From NCBI GenBank assembly GCA_965247705.1, contig CBDFHV010000086.1, forward strand, positions 248,001 through 312,000: 64,000 bases of DNA, written 5' to 3'. The notes under the pieces are model-generated. The model was given only the letters and a program-made list of their open reading frames with translations, had not been told where the DNA came from and did not search any database. Shown here piece by piece: positions 1 to 8,758 of this stretch (its first letter is position 1; each line of letters starts with the position of its first letter). The stretch is from CBDFHV01 sp965247705. GTDB lineage: Bacteria > Pseudomonadota > Alphaproteobacteria > Rhodospirillales > CAMCUA01. The position numbers and the translations under genes are program-made.

Positions 1-673
1 GCGGGTCTCCTTCTTGTTCCACGTGGCCGTTGTTCATGACAATGAGCCGGTCGGCCATGGAGAGTGCTTCCTCTTGATCATGGGTCACGTAGATCGAGGT
101 GATCCCCAAGCGCTCCTGCAGCTGCTTCAACTCGTTGCGCATCTGGTTTCTGAGTTTCGCATCGAGGTTCGAGAGGGGCTCGTCGAACAAGAGCAGTTTT
201 GGCTCGAACACGAAACTGCGAGCCAAGGCAACCCGCTGCTGCTGGCCGCCACTCAAGAGGGGAGCCGGCCGATCCACGAAGTCGCTCAATCCAACCAGGT
301 CCAGAGCCTCTTCAACCCGTCTCCTGGCTTCGGCCTTCGAGTAGTTTCGCAACTGCAACCCATAGACCACATTCTCGAACACGGTCATGTGCGGCCAGAT
401 CGCGTAGCTCTGGAATACCATGGAGAGATCGCGCCGTTCGGTTGGCACGTTGATCCCGTTCGCGTTGTCGAAAACGGTGCCCCCGAGCACTGAAATGCGA
501 CCGCTCGCGGGGGCCTCCAACCCGGCGATAGCCCGAAGTGTCGTTGTCTTGCCGCATCCACTTGGCCCCAGCAAGGCGACGAACTCCCCGGATTGGGCCA
601 CAAAACTGACGCCATCGACCGCCGCGATGGTGCCGTAGGTGACGACAAGGTCCTCGATCTCTAGAGCGAGCAT
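1..673 (-). CDS. ABC transporter ATP-binding protein (partial, C-terminus off the left edge)
   Basis: ATPase subunit of a binding-protein-dependent importer that powers the permease encoded just upstream. The first 224 residues are present. Walker A GPSGCGKT lies at residues 36-43, the Q-loop glutamine at 88 in VFQSYAIWPHM, the signature LSGGQQQR at 140-147, Walker B LLLFDEP near 160-166 and the switch histidine in YVTHDQEEA near 197. This is the PotA/FbpC type (spermidine/putrescine or ferric-type importers), which normally carries a further C-terminal TOBE region that would lie outside the window. It is transcribed leftward after the binding protein and permease, 39 bp from the permease stop, so the three form one operon. 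The substrate cannot be told from the ATPase. Confidence 0.93.
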   Translation of the reverse strand, partial: MLALEIEDLVVTYGTIAAVDGVSFVAQSGEFVALLGPSGCGKTTTLRAIAGLEAPASGRISVLGGTVFDNANGINVPTERRDLSMVFQSYAIWPHMTVFENVVYGLQLRNYSKAEARRRVEEALDLVGLSDFVDRPAPLLSGGQQQRVALARSFVFEPKLLLFDEPLSNLDAKLRNQMRNELKQLQERLGITSIYVTHDQEEALSMADRLIVMNNGHVEQEGDP

Positions 674-712
674 GGATCCGTCCGGGCTGGTTTCCGCAAG
701 GTGGGCACGAGG

Positions 713-2437
713 TTAGAGCTCCATGGTCCGTACGCCGCCAAGTCGGCGAATCATCAGAAGGAAGACAAAGATAATTGCCGTTTGAATCAGCGACAGGGCC
801 GCCACAAGGGTGAACGAACTACCAACCCACAAATCGAACACCTGAACCGATAGAACCATCGTTCTGCTGTTCACCAGCAGCGCGGAGGCGGACAGTTCCT
901 TGATCATGGAGATGAACAGCAGGGTCCAGCCGGCCCACAGGCCGGGCTTCAAGAGTGGCAGCGTAACGGTGCGCAAGACACGGGACCACTTCGCGCCGCA
1001 CACACTCGCACACTCCTCCAGGCTGGTATCGATCTGAACCAGACTGGTCCCCACGGCCCTGATTCCATAGGGAAGGAAGACGGTGATGTAGGCGATCAGG
1101 ACGATCCAAATCGTGCCGTACATGGGTATATAAGAAACGCGGATCCATGCCCACAGAAGCCCCAGGGAAAAGACAATTCCCGGAATCGCGATGGGCACCA
1201 TCGCAATGTATTCGAGGAGCTTACGCCCCCGCAGTTTGGTGCGATGAACGATCCACGCGACGGCACTGCAAATGGCCAGGGCAAGCGTCGCTCCGCCGAA
1301 TGCAAGACCGATCGTGTTGCGGATGGAAACCTTGGTGGTCGATAGTTCGAAGAGAACATATCGAAAATTTTCCAAAGTATAAACCGCGCCATCCAGCGTG
1401 CTGGTGACAAACTTAAGAAGCGACGAAAAGACAATGGCGCCCATTGGAAGCACGACCACAACTGCCACGAAGCTGAAACCGAACAAGAACAGAGGCCATT
1501 TCCAGGGTCCCACGTCCACCAGCTTCGGGCGGTAGCCACGTCCCGTCACGGTAACGTAGCTACGAGTTCCCAAGACCTTGAACTGGAGGTAGACACCAAC
1601 GACGGTCACCAGAAACAACGACAGACCCATTGCCGCGGCGGCCCCATAGTTCGGCAGGAAGCCCGCGACATGCTGATACATTCGAGTCGTCAGCACGAGA
1701 TAGCCATGGGGCATGCCCAAGACGGCGGGAACGCCGAATTGGCCAATCGACAGAACGAACACCAACAGGGAGCTTCCGACAATGGCCGGCTTGATCAGCG
1801 GAAACGTGATCTTGAGCGCGGTCTTTAGATTGCCGCCGCCCAATATCTTGGAACCTTCCTCCAGGGCCGGGTCCATCGACCGCAACGCCCCGGCCACAAA
1901 CAGGTATGTGAAAGGGACATAATAAATGCCCGTCACGAAAACGATGCCCCACGGGGTGTAGATATTCAGCGGCCCTTCATCGAGGCCAAAAATCGACGCG
2001 ATGATGTTGTTTAACAACCCGCCTCTGCCGGGCGAAGCCAGGATCGCCCAACCGACCGCACCGAGCAGTGGCGTGATAAAGAATGGGACCAGAACGAGTT
2101 TGTCGAGGGCGCCGCGCCACGGAATCTTCGTCCGTGTGGTGATCCAGGCAAGACTGACTCCAAGCACCAGGGCCAGCACGGTTGAGCCAACGCCGACGAC
2201 GGCGCTGTTGCGCACCAATTCCATCTCGTCGAGAAGCGCGGCATAGCCCTGAAAAGCGTCCGCGCCGCTCCCGGTAACGGCCCTCTCGCCGAGAAAACTC
2301 CCGGCCACGAGCCAGCCGAGCGGATAGAGGACCAGGAGCGTTACCACAACGGCCACGACACTGAGGAAGACCCCTTTGGCGGAGACTTGGCCCCTCAAGG
2401 ACGCAAGCCACCGCCCCGGCACAGGTAGTGCCGTCAT
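713..2437 (-). CDS. ABC transporter permease, fused double-domain (ferric-type importer family)
   Basis: Inner-membrane permease of 574 residues made of two fused BPD_transp_1 domains, as in the AfuB/FbpB/ThiP class. Hydrophobic segments fall into two sets: one begins near residue 20 and runs through about residue 290, the second runs from about 315 to the end. EAA-type loops that contact the ATPase are visible as EEGSKILGGG near residue 195 and EECASVCGAKWSRV near residue 480. The gene lies 27 bp downstream of the binding protein and 39 bp upstream of the ATPase, so one fused permease probably serves both halves of the channel. The substrate is not known. Confidence 0.92.
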   Translation of the reverse strand: MTALPVPGRWLASLRGQVSAKGVFLSVVAVVVTLLVLYPLGWLVAGSFLGERAVTGSGADAFQGYAALLDEMELVRNSAVVGVGSTVLALVLGVSLAWITTRTKIPWRGALDKLVLVPFFITPLLGAVGWAILASPGRGGLLNNIIASIFGLDEGPLNIYTPWGIVFVTGIYYVPFTYLFVAGALRSMDPALEEGSKILGGGNLKTALKITFPLIKPAIVGSSLLVFVLSIGQFGVPAVLGMPHGYLVLTTRMYQHVAGFLPNYGAAAAMGLSLFLVTVVGVYLQFKVLGTRSYVTVTGRGYRPKLVDVGPWKWPLFLFGFSFVAVVVVLPMGAIVFSSLLKFVTSTLDGAVYTLENFRYVLFELSTTKVSIRNTIGLAFGGATLALAICSAVAWIVHRTKLRGRKLLEYIAMVPIAIPGIVFSLGLLWAWIRVSYIPMYGTIWIVLIAYITVFLPYGIRAVGTSLVQIDTSLEECASVCGAKWSRVLRTVTLPLLKPGLWAGWTLLFISMIKELSASALLVNSRTMVLSVQVFDLWVGSSFTLVAALSLIQTAIIFVFLLMIRRLGGVRTMEL

Positions 2438-2464
2438 CCTCAGTGTCGTGCTATTGGGCTGTGC

Positions 2465-3511
2465 TTAGGAACCGGTGATCTTTTTCCATGCGCCGATGAA
2501 CTCTTTTTTCGTGTTTATGAAGTCACGAAACGAGTCGGGCGGAATCGAGTTGATCTCCGAGAAGGGAGGATTCCCGGCCGGCGTCGGTGCGTCGGGGCGC
2601 CCCGAATAGTCACCAATGCCCTCGACCACGACTTTTTGCCCCTCGAGCGACAACGCCCAGTCGACAAACAGGCGCGCGGCGTTCGGATGGGGAGCGGTTC
2701 TCATGACGGCAATGGGCTGAACGGCGATCGGAATGCCTTCCGCCGGATAGACGCCCTTGAACGGGGCTCCCTGTTTCACTTGATAGGAGGCGATGTGATA
2801 GCTGTAGGCCATCCCAGCGATCAACATCTCGTTCCGCAGCACCGCTTCGATGGTTTGGGGCGGTCCGGAGTATGCGGCGGGATTATTCTTCGCGACGCCA
2901 TCCCAGAAATCGTCGCCCATGATCTTGCGCAAGACGTACCACTCGACGTGCTGGGTGCCGGTTGTGCCGTCCTGGAAAGCGACTTTGCCCTTGTACGCGG
3001 GGTCCCTCAGGGCATTCCAGCTCGTTGGTGCCTTGTCGGCGCCGAGAGTCTTTGGGTTGTAACCCAGTAACAGAGCCGTCAACCGCCACGCGGTCCACAT
3101 CCCGGGATTCTTGAGTCCGTCGGCGTAAACGTCCTGCTCGGGGGTATAGAACTTGGCGAACCACTTTTCGTCGTTCATGGCGAGGAACTGACCGACATCC
3201 CCACTCTGAAACACGTCCGCCCGGTGGATCCCCGCCGCCACTTCCGACTCGAGCTGGGCTTGAAGGCGGCCGGCCGAGTTGCGTGTCCACTCGCTCACAT
3301 CCAGGAACGGATACTTCGCGCTGAAAGCCTTCAAGGACTTGACGACCAGGCTCTCCGGCGCGCCAGTGTACCAGACGAGCTTGCCTTCCGCCTTGGCGGC
3401 TTTGATAAGGGCGTCACGATCGAACGCCATGGCGGATCCGATGGGTAGCCCGACCAGTAGCGCTACCAGCACCAGCAGGCTTTTTCGCACAGCACATAAC
3501 ATGGACTTCAT
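2465..3511 (-). CDS. ABC transporter extracellular solute-binding protein
   Basis: Periplasmic receptor for the importer encoded downstream. A Sec signal peptide spans residues 1-29 (charged MKSMLCAVRKS, hydrophobic core, cleavage after SAMA). The mature part has the family-1 binding-protein layout, with LVWYTGAPE near residue 45 and DVFQSGDVGQF near residue 100. These resemble the AfuA/FbpA-like group that takes iron, phosphonates or small organic acids. I do not see the paired tyrosines that bind ferric iron, so iron is not supported as substrate. The start follows GGAGGAG with 7 nt spacing. First gene of the leftward three-gene operon. Confidence 0.9.
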   Translation of the reverse strand: MKSMLCAVRKSLLVLVALLVGLPIGSAMAFDRDALIKAAKAEGKLVWYTGAPESLVVKSLKAFSAKYPFLDVSEWTRNSAGRLQAQLESEVAAGIHRADVFQSGDVGQFLAMNDEKWFAKFYTPEQDVYADGLKNPGMWTAWRLTALLLGYNPKTLGADKAPTSWNALRDPAYKGKVAFQDGTTGTQHVEWYVLRKIMGDDFWDGVAKNNPAAYSGPPQTIEAVLRNEMLIAGMAYSYHIASYQVKQGAPFKGVYPAEGIPIAVQPIAVMRTAPHPNAARLFVDWALSLEGQKVVVEGIGDYSGRPDAPTPAGNPPFSEINSIPPDSFRDFINTKKEFIGAWKKITGS

Positions 3512-3946
3512 TTGTAACTCCTCCCTGTCATCCTGGATTTCAGTTCAACAACGGTTATTACCGCAACCGTTGTCTGGCGTCGCCGGATGCCCATAGCGCG
3601 CGCCAAACCGGTCCGATTCCACAGTAGATCGGCCAGACCAAAAATGCTGACCACGCACTCACATATTGTCAACCCTCATATGAGTCTTCGCGAATTTCCA
3701 TTGGTCGATCCCGACAGGGAACGGCGCAACTCATTGTGATTGTACGGATATTGGGCCCCTCGGCGGGTACCGAAACGTGAGCCGCTGGTGGCGTTGCCTA
3801 ACGCAATGGACAATCCCAGGTCGATCCGCTCGCTGTTCACGATGCCTGGTTCCGCGGACGAATTGGCGACTCGACGGGAATTGTGGGGCGAACATCCTTC
3901 GTGCTACCGTCTTCGGCAATTGCGGGAGCCATCTGGTGCTTGTCGG
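3512..3946. other. Gene-free stretch upstream of the ABC operon
   Basis: No credible coding sequence, RNA gene or long repeat is visible here. It should contain the leftward promoter of the ABC operon, but I see no convincing -35/-10 pair. Only short open frames without recognisable domains or ribosome binding sites are present. Confidence 0.5.
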
Positions 3947-4216
3947 CTAGTGGTCCAAATCTAACAGATGGTACCCATACGATCGCGTTTCCCGCTTCCT
4001 CGGCAGGAAGGGGCGCGCCGTCGATGCTGTCGCATCGACAAGGGTCCCTGACGCCCCGAGGAAGCGGGAAACGCGACCCAAAGGGCGGCCGACCGAGCCC
4101 CCCGGCGGCGTTGCGGGACGCTCACGATGCGATAGCATCGCGGCGCGTCCCGCGCCTGGCCGGATGCACTCGGTCGGTCGTCGTATGGGTACCATCTGTT
4201 AGATTTGGACCACTAG
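3947..4216. mobile_element. MITE-like foldback element with 36 bp perfect terminal inverted repeats in a CTAG site
   Basis: Bases 3947-3982 are the exact reverse complement of 4181-4216. Each arm begins with CTAG, so the element (GTGGTCC...GGACCAC) is bounded by TA within C-TA-G, the target preference known for IS630-family elements. No transposase is encoded. The interior has further inverted repeats: 3984-4003 pairs with 4056-4075, 4020-4027 with 4032-4039, and 4113-4121 with 4145-4153. The tip agrees at 19 of its first 29 bases with the left end of the IS630 copy at 63376. I infer a non-autonomous element moved by an IS630-type transposase. Confidence 0.8.
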
Positions 4217-4263
4217 ATCGGTAGCGTTCCACTTGATAGAGCAAACATCGGGCGAGCACTGTC

Positions 4264-4665
4264 ATGGGCAGTCATGCGGTGACACTGGAAATCGACGGGA
4301 ATTTTTTCAGTGTCGTCTTGGACGAGGGAGCAGCGCCGTTGGCCGCGCGGGCTTTCCTTCGACAGCTTCCGATGGAGAGGATGATTTACCACGCCATGTG
4401 GTCGGGACCTGTAATCCTGCTTGGCGGGGTCAACCTCGATGATGCCCCACGGGAGAACGAAACGACGTTCATGGGCTTGGGAGACATCACCTATCATCCG
4501 GGCCATCAGAATATCGGTATTTCCTACAATTCGACCCAGTGGCGCGAAGCTGTTGGATCCGTCTACGTGACTCGGCTGGGGCGAATCGAGGGCGATCTCG
4601 CGCCGCTGGTGGAAATCGGAAAGACACTCCAGCGAACGGGCGCCCGGAAGGCCGTTTTTCGTTAG
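4264..4665 (+). CDS. DUF3830 family protein (first paralogue)
   Basis: A 133-residue protein of the DUF3830 family, a cyclophilin-like beta-barrel fold of unproven function often encoded beside amidohydrolases and transporters. Recognisable features are the opening strand LEIDGNFFSVVL, the APLAARAF helix and the conserved GDITYHPGHQNIGISY block near residues 92-107, followed by GSVYVTRLGRI and GDLAPL. A second paralogue at 8759 shares these blocks (GDIVYHPNHYDIGIAY, GSVYVSLLGRV, GDLAPL). No signal peptide, so probably cytoplasmic. It leads the Tct operon, 116 bp before the receptor gene. A role in binding or processing the imported compound is inference. Confidence 0.85.
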   Translation: MGSHAVTLEIDGNFFSVVLDEGAAPLAARAFLRQLPMERMIYHAMWSGPVILLGGVNLDDAPRENETTFMGLGDITYHPGHQNIGISYNSTQWREAVGSVYVTRLGRIEGDLAPLVEIGKTLQRTGARKAVFR

Positions 4666-4781
4666 AGCATGTGGCGCAGAGGATCATGTCCGTACGACCT
4701 CGCGGACACCCTTGATAAGGAAATCCAATAATAAAAGTCTGAATTGAACCGGAGGCACAACATGGCAAAGGAGGCAGTAGA

Positions 4782-5765
4782 ATGAATCTCAAGATGAAGA
4801 CTGTAGGAGGCATCTTCGCGGCTGGCGCGGTTGTCCTGCTTACCGCCCTGCCGGCGAGCGCATTCCCCGACAAGGGGAAACCGGTTTCGATCGTCGTGCC
4901 ATACGGGGCTGGCGGCGGCAGCGATGGCGCGGCCCGCGCGCTCGCCCCGTTCCTCGAGAAGGCATTGGGGACGCGTGTGAACGTGGTCAACAAGGGGGGC
5001 GCCGGCTCCCAGGTGGGCATGACCTATGTCGCCAACAGCAAACCCGATGGCTATACGCTTGGCTACGGGCTGTGGCCGACCCTGATCACCATTTACATCG
5101 ATCCGGCGCGCAAGGCCCAGTTCAAACGCGACAGCTTCATTCCGGTTGCGTTGCACATGATCGACCCGGGGGTCATCGCGGTTAAGGCCGACAGTCCGTT
5201 CAAGACCCTCAAGGACCTGGTCGACGCGGCCAAGAAAAGCCCGGAAAAGGTCAAGGTGTCGGACAACGGTCTTCTCAATCCGGAACATCTGATGTGGCTT
5301 CAGTTCGAGAAGTCAGCCGACGTCAAATATGCCATCGCGCACTTCAAGGGTGGCGCGGCGGCGGTGGCGGGTTTGCTTGGTGGACACACGGATGCGGCCG
5401 CCGGCGGCCTGAAGCCATGGGTCGGCCACCTCGATGGTGGCACCGCCCGCCTGTTGGCCGTGTTGGACGATCGCCGCAACAAATTCTTCTCCCAGTACCC
5501 CACGGCCGCGGAGCAGGGATACAACTTCAAGACCGCTTCCGTGCGTGGTTTCGTGGTTCCCGCTGGAACGCCAAAGGACGTCGTCGATACCCTGGCGAAG
5601 GCTCTCGAACAGGCGATCAACAGCCCCGATCATCAGAATCGGTTGGCCAAGCTCAAGCAGGAAGCGCGGTATTTGGGACCGGCCGAATTCGCCGCGTTCT
5701 GGGATGATATGGAAGCCCGAATCATCCCGACATGGAAAGAGGCGGTCAAAGGCGTTGACCGATAG
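4782..5765 (+). CDS. Tripartite tricarboxylate transporter substrate-binding protein (TctC/Bug family)
   Basis: Periplasmic receptor of a TctABC secondary transporter, 327 residues. The signal peptide ends at ALPASAFP around residue 28. The Bug-family hallmarks are KPVSIVVPYGAGGGSD near residues 35-50 (loop that grips a ligand carboxylate), a central NPEHLMWLQFEKSADVKYAI block, and FKGGAAAVAGLLGGHTDAAAGG. The start follows a good AAGGAGG. Bug receptors bind carboxylates, amino acids, nicotinate and many other anions, so the ligand cannot be read from sequence. Genes for the two membrane subunits follow at once. Confidence 0.92.
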   Translation: MNLKMKTVGGIFAAGAVVLLTALPASAFPDKGKPVSIVVPYGAGGGSDGAARALAPFLEKALGTRVNVVNKGGAGSQVGMTYVANSKPDGYTLGYGLWPTLITIYIDPARKAQFKRDSFIPVALHMIDPGVIAVKADSPFKTLKDLVDAAKKSPEKVKVSDNGLLNPEHLMWLQFEKSADVKYAIAHFKGGAAAVAGLLGGHTDAAAGGLKPWVGHLDGGTARLLAVLDDRRNKFFSQYPTAAEQGYNFKTASVRGFVVPAGTPKDVVDTLAKALEQAINSPDHQNRLAKLKQEARYLGPAEFAAFWDDMEARIIPTWKEAVKGVDR

Positions 5766-5871
5766 GACGAAACCTATCGGCGATTCCTTGTCCACATGAC
5801 GTGAAGATGGCGGGGCGGCCTGTCCCATTGCACTGGATCGGCGCCCCGCCAAATTCGCGGGACGATGAAGG

Positions 5872-6333
5872 GTGAAGCGTCCCTACGAAATTACATCGCT
5901 CGTTCTCCTCGGACTCGCTGGCTATATGCTGGTCGAGGCCCTGGGATTACGCTTTTACTCGTCGCTCGGACCCGGACCGGGCTTCTTTCCGCTCTGGTTG
6001 GCGGTTCTGCTGGCGGGGCTTGCCCTGGTAATGGGATTTCGGGCGAGGTTTCGCCCATCGGAAGCGATGGCGGACGATTTCATCGCCAGCCCCCAAGGCT
6101 ATGCGCGGGATGGGGCCATCGTTGTCGCGTTGATTTGGACCGTTGTTGGGATGGAGCGCCTCGGCTTCATCGTCACGATGTTCGTGTTCTTCTTCTTTCT
6201 CCTGATGACTCTCGGCAAGCAACGCCTGTTCGTGACGGTTGCCGTCGCGGTTGCCGGCAGCTTCGGCACCAATGTCGTGTTTGACCGATTGCTGAAAATT
6301 CCCCTGCCCGGCGGCGTATTTCAGCTGTGGTAG
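5872..6333 (+). CDS. Tripartite tricarboxylate transporter small membrane subunit (TctB)
   Basis: Small membrane subunit of the Tct transporter, 153 residues with four predicted transmembrane segments: LVLLGLAGYMLVEALGL, FFPLWLAVLLAGLALV, AIVVALIWTVVGM to FIVTMFVFFFFLLMTLG, and FVTVAVAVAGSFGTNVVF. The motif GPGPGFFPLWL near residue 33 is typical of TctB. It uses a GTG start; an ATG 7 bp upstream is in another frame. It lies between the receptor and TctA genes in the same direction. Confidence 0.9.
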   Translation: MKRPYEITSLVLLGLAGYMLVEALGLRFYSSLGPGPGFFPLWLAVLLAGLALVMGFRARFRPSEAMADDFIASPQGYARDGAIVVALIWTVVGMERLGFIVTMFVFFFFLLMTLGKQRLFVTVAVAVAGSFGTNVVFDRLLKIPLPGGVFQLW

Positions 6334-6366
6334 GGGGTCGCGTGAAACGGCGCGGGGAGGCGGCCA

Positions 6367-7863
6367 ATGGAAAGCCTTGATCTCCTTTTCGCCGGTTTCG
6401 CGGTCGCGCTGTCGCCAACCAATCTGGGTTTCGCGTTTGCCGGCTGCATGCTTGGAACGATGGTCGGCGTGTTGCCGGGATTCGGGCCGTCCGCGGGTAC
6501 GGCCGTGTTGATTCCGGTGACCTTCGCGCTGGACCCCATCTCGGCCATCATCATGCTGACGGCCATCTACTATGGCGCCATGTACGGCGGAACCATCACC
6601 TCCGTCTTGCTCAACACGCCCGGCGAAGCCGCGTCGGCCATCACCTGCCTGGACGGCTATCAGATGGCCAAGCAAGGCCGCGCCGGCGCGGCCTTGGCCG
6701 TTGCCGCGATCGGGTCCTTTATCGGCGGCGCGATCGCCACCTTCGGTCTGGTGCTGGTGGCGCTTCCCTTGGCCAGATTGGCCTTGCGCTTCGGCCCGCC
6801 GGAGTTCTTCGCGCTCATGTGCCTCGGGCTTTCGCTGGTGACGGGATTGGCGAGTCGTTCCCTGGTGCGCGGCCTGATTTCCGCGGTGATCGGATTGAGC
6901 CTCGCCATGGTGGGCATGGATCCGGTTGCCGGTGCCCCCCGATTCACCTTCGGTCACGCCGAGCTTCTCGAGGGGGTGAATTTCGTCCCCGTGGTCATGG
7001 GGCTCTTTGGCATCAGCGAAATTCTGATCAACGTCGAAAGCCGTCGTCAGCAGGTGTTCGAATCGGGGATGCGGACCCTTGTTCCGACCGCCCGCGATCT
7101 CCGACAGTCCGCCTGGCCCGTTCTCCGCGGCACCGGCATCGGGGCGTTCTTCGGCTTCATTCCGGGCGTCGGCGCCGTCGTTCCGGCCTTCATGTCCTAC
7201 GTCGCCGAGAAAAAGATTTCGCGAACGCCCGAGAGATTCGGCAGCGGAGCGATCGAGGGTGTCGCGGGGCCGGAAACGGCGAACAACGCCTACGTGATAT
7301 CGGCGCTTATTCCGCTGTTCACATTGGGAATTCCCGGGTCGTCGACGATGGCGATTCTCATGGGCGCGCTGATGATGAACGGCCTGACGCCGGGTCCGTT
7401 CCTTTTCGTCCAGCATGCCGACTTCGTATGGGCCGTGATCGCCAGCCTGTTTGTCGGCAACGTCATCCTGCTGATCTTGAACCTGCCGCTGATTCCCATG
7501 TGGGTATCGATCCTGAAGATTCCCTATGCGATCCTGTTTTCCTTGATTCTCGGGTTCTGCGTCGTCGGCGCCTACAGTCTGAACGGCAGCACGTTCGATA
7601 TCGCCATCATGCTGGGAGCGGGGATTCTCGGTTATGCATTCCGCAAACTGGATATTCCGCTGGCGCCCCTGGCATTGACGTTGATTCTGGGACCCCTGAT
7701 GGAGCAGGGGTTGCGCCTGTCCTTGGAGCTATCGCGCGGCGACTTCACCGTTTTCTTCACCCGACCGATCTCGGGCACCCTGATGGCGCTGGCCGCGGTC
7801 TTCATCCTGTCGTCGGCCTTCGAAATCGGTTCCAAGTTCAGGGGATCGGATGGCGAGGTGTAG
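6367..7863 (+). CDS. Tripartite tricarboxylate transporter large membrane subunit (TctA)
   Basis: Large permease of the Tct transporter, 498 residues with 10-12 hydrophobic segments. Family motifs include GVLPGFGPSAGTAVLIP near residue 40, YYGAMYGGTITSVLLNTPGE near residue 75, the second half-repeat FFGFIPGVGAVVPAFMSY near residue 265, and GVAGPETANNA followed by IPLFTLGIPGSSTMAILMGAL near residues 298-335. These glycine-rich re-entrant loops form the transport path and are intact in both halves. Uptake by this family is driven by the ion gradient. The stop touches the next gene region, consistent with one operon. Confidence 0.95.
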   Translation: MESLDLLFAGFAVALSPTNLGFAFAGCMLGTMVGVLPGFGPSAGTAVLIPVTFALDPISAIIMLTAIYYGAMYGGTITSVLLNTPGEAASAITCLDGYQMAKQGRAGAALAVAAIGSFIGGAIATFGLVLVALPLARLALRFGPPEFFALMCLGLSLVTGLASRSLVRGLISAVIGLSLAMVGMDPVAGAPRFTFGHAELLEGVNFVPVVMGLFGISEILINVESRRQQVFESGMRTLVPTARDLRQSAWPVLRGTGIGAFFGFIPGVGAVVPAFMSYVAEKKISRTPERFGSGAIEGVAGPETANNAYVISALIPLFTLGIPGSSTMAILMGALMMNGLTPGPFLFVQHADFVWAVIASLFVGNVILLILNLPLIPMWVSILKIPYAILFSLILGFCVVGAYSLNGSTFDIAIMLGAGILGYAFRKLDIPLAPLALTLILGPLMEQGLRLSLELSRGDFTVFFTRPISGTLMALAAVFILSSAFEIGSKFRGSDGEV

Positions 7864-7893
7864 TTGCGTCCAACCACGAAGGGAACTGCCAAT

Positions 7894-8751
7894 ATGGGAA
7901 GAGTGGTTCGCGTCGCCGGCATTCAACACAACCGGGTGGTTGGCGATATCAAAGGCAACCTGGCGGGCATCGAAACCTGGACCCGCAAGGCCGCGGTCGA
8001 AGGGGCGCAGATCGTTGCCCTGCCCGAACTCAGCAACACCGGCTACTTCTGCTGGGAAGTCAACGACTCCCACTTTGACCTGGCGGAGGAGATTCCGGGG
8101 CCGACAACCCGATTTTATGCGGATTTGGCGCGGGAATTGGGAATCGTCCTGGTGGGCGGCCTCTACGAACGGGACTCGCTTTCCCACGTTTACTACAACA
8201 GTGCCGTCTTCGTCGGACCCGAGGGACTGATCGGCCGCTACCGAAAATCCCACATCCCCTCGAAGCCGGAATTCATGGAAAAGTACTACTTCGCGCCGGG
8301 AAATCTTGGCTATCCGGTCTTCGACCTCGGGTTCTGCCGGGTCGGGACGACCATTTGCTATGATCGCCATTTTCCGGAGTGTTATCGGCGAATGGCCTTG
8401 CAAGGGGCTGAGATCGCTTTTTCCATCAACAACACCGGCAGCCCCAACAGCATCCGGATGTGGGATCCGATCATGTCCTGCAACGCCTACTGCAACGGCA
8501 TGTTCGTCGTCCAGGTCAACGCCTGCGGTCCGGAAGGCCCCAATCGGCTTCACGGACAATCGGCGGTGGTGAGCCCGTTCGGCCGGTTCGTTGTCCACCT
8601 CGGCGACGAAGAGGGTCTTCTGATCGGCGATTGCGACTTGGACGAGATGATCGCGGCGCGTCGAAACTTGGGTTCGACCCGCGACGTCATTCCCGGTGAC
8701 TTCGGCCTCGAGGCCATTCACCGCGCCGACCCGCGGAACCCTGACGCATAG
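7894..8751 (+). CDS. Nitrilase-superfamily carbon-nitrogen hydrolase
   Basis: Cytoplasmic amide/carbamoyl hydrolase of about 285 residues. The Glu-Lys-Cys catalytic triad is visible as E in LPELSNTGYF (near residue 45), K in YRKSHIPSKPEFMEKYYFAPG (near 115) and C in TICYDRHFPECYR (near 153). The spacing and the CYDRHFPE motif resemble beta-ureidopropionase and N-carbamoyl-amine hydrolases more than true nitrilases. I chose ATG 7894 over the in-frame TTG at 7864 because the protein then begins MGRVVRVAGIQHN as in the family and a purine-rich site precedes it. Being in the Tct operon, it may cleave the imported compound; that is inference. Confidence 0.9.
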   Translation: MGRVVRVAGIQHNRVVGDIKGNLAGIETWTRKAAVEGAQIVALPELSNTGYFCWEVNDSHFDLAEEIPGPTTRFYADLARELGIVLVGGLYERDSLSHVYYNSAVFVGPEGLIGRYRKSHIPSKPEFMEKYYFAPGNLGYPVFDLGFCRVGTTICYDRHFPECYRRMALQGAEIAFSINNTGSPNSIRMWDPIMSCNAYCNGMFVVQVNACGPEGPNRLHGQSAVVSPFGRFVVHLGDEEGLLIGDCDLDEMIAARRNLGSTRDVIPGDFGLEAIHRADPRNPDA

Positions 8752-8758
8752 CGCCGCG

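Noticed and set aside
2465..3511. Calling the binding protein a ferric-iron receptor (AfuA/FbpA)
   Set aside because: The fold fits the family but the adjacent iron-binding tyrosines are not seen, so only the general ABC role is claimed.
4020..4039. Hairpin GTCGATGC/GCATCGAC as a rho-independent terminator
   Set aside because: No U-tract follows, and it lies inside the foldback element rather than after a gene.
5947..7416. Long open frame of 489 codons antisense to tctB-tctA
   Set aside because: It is a high-GC shadow of the Tct genes: highly charged, repetitive composition, no domain and no ribosome binding site, while the sense frames match TctB and TctA along their length.
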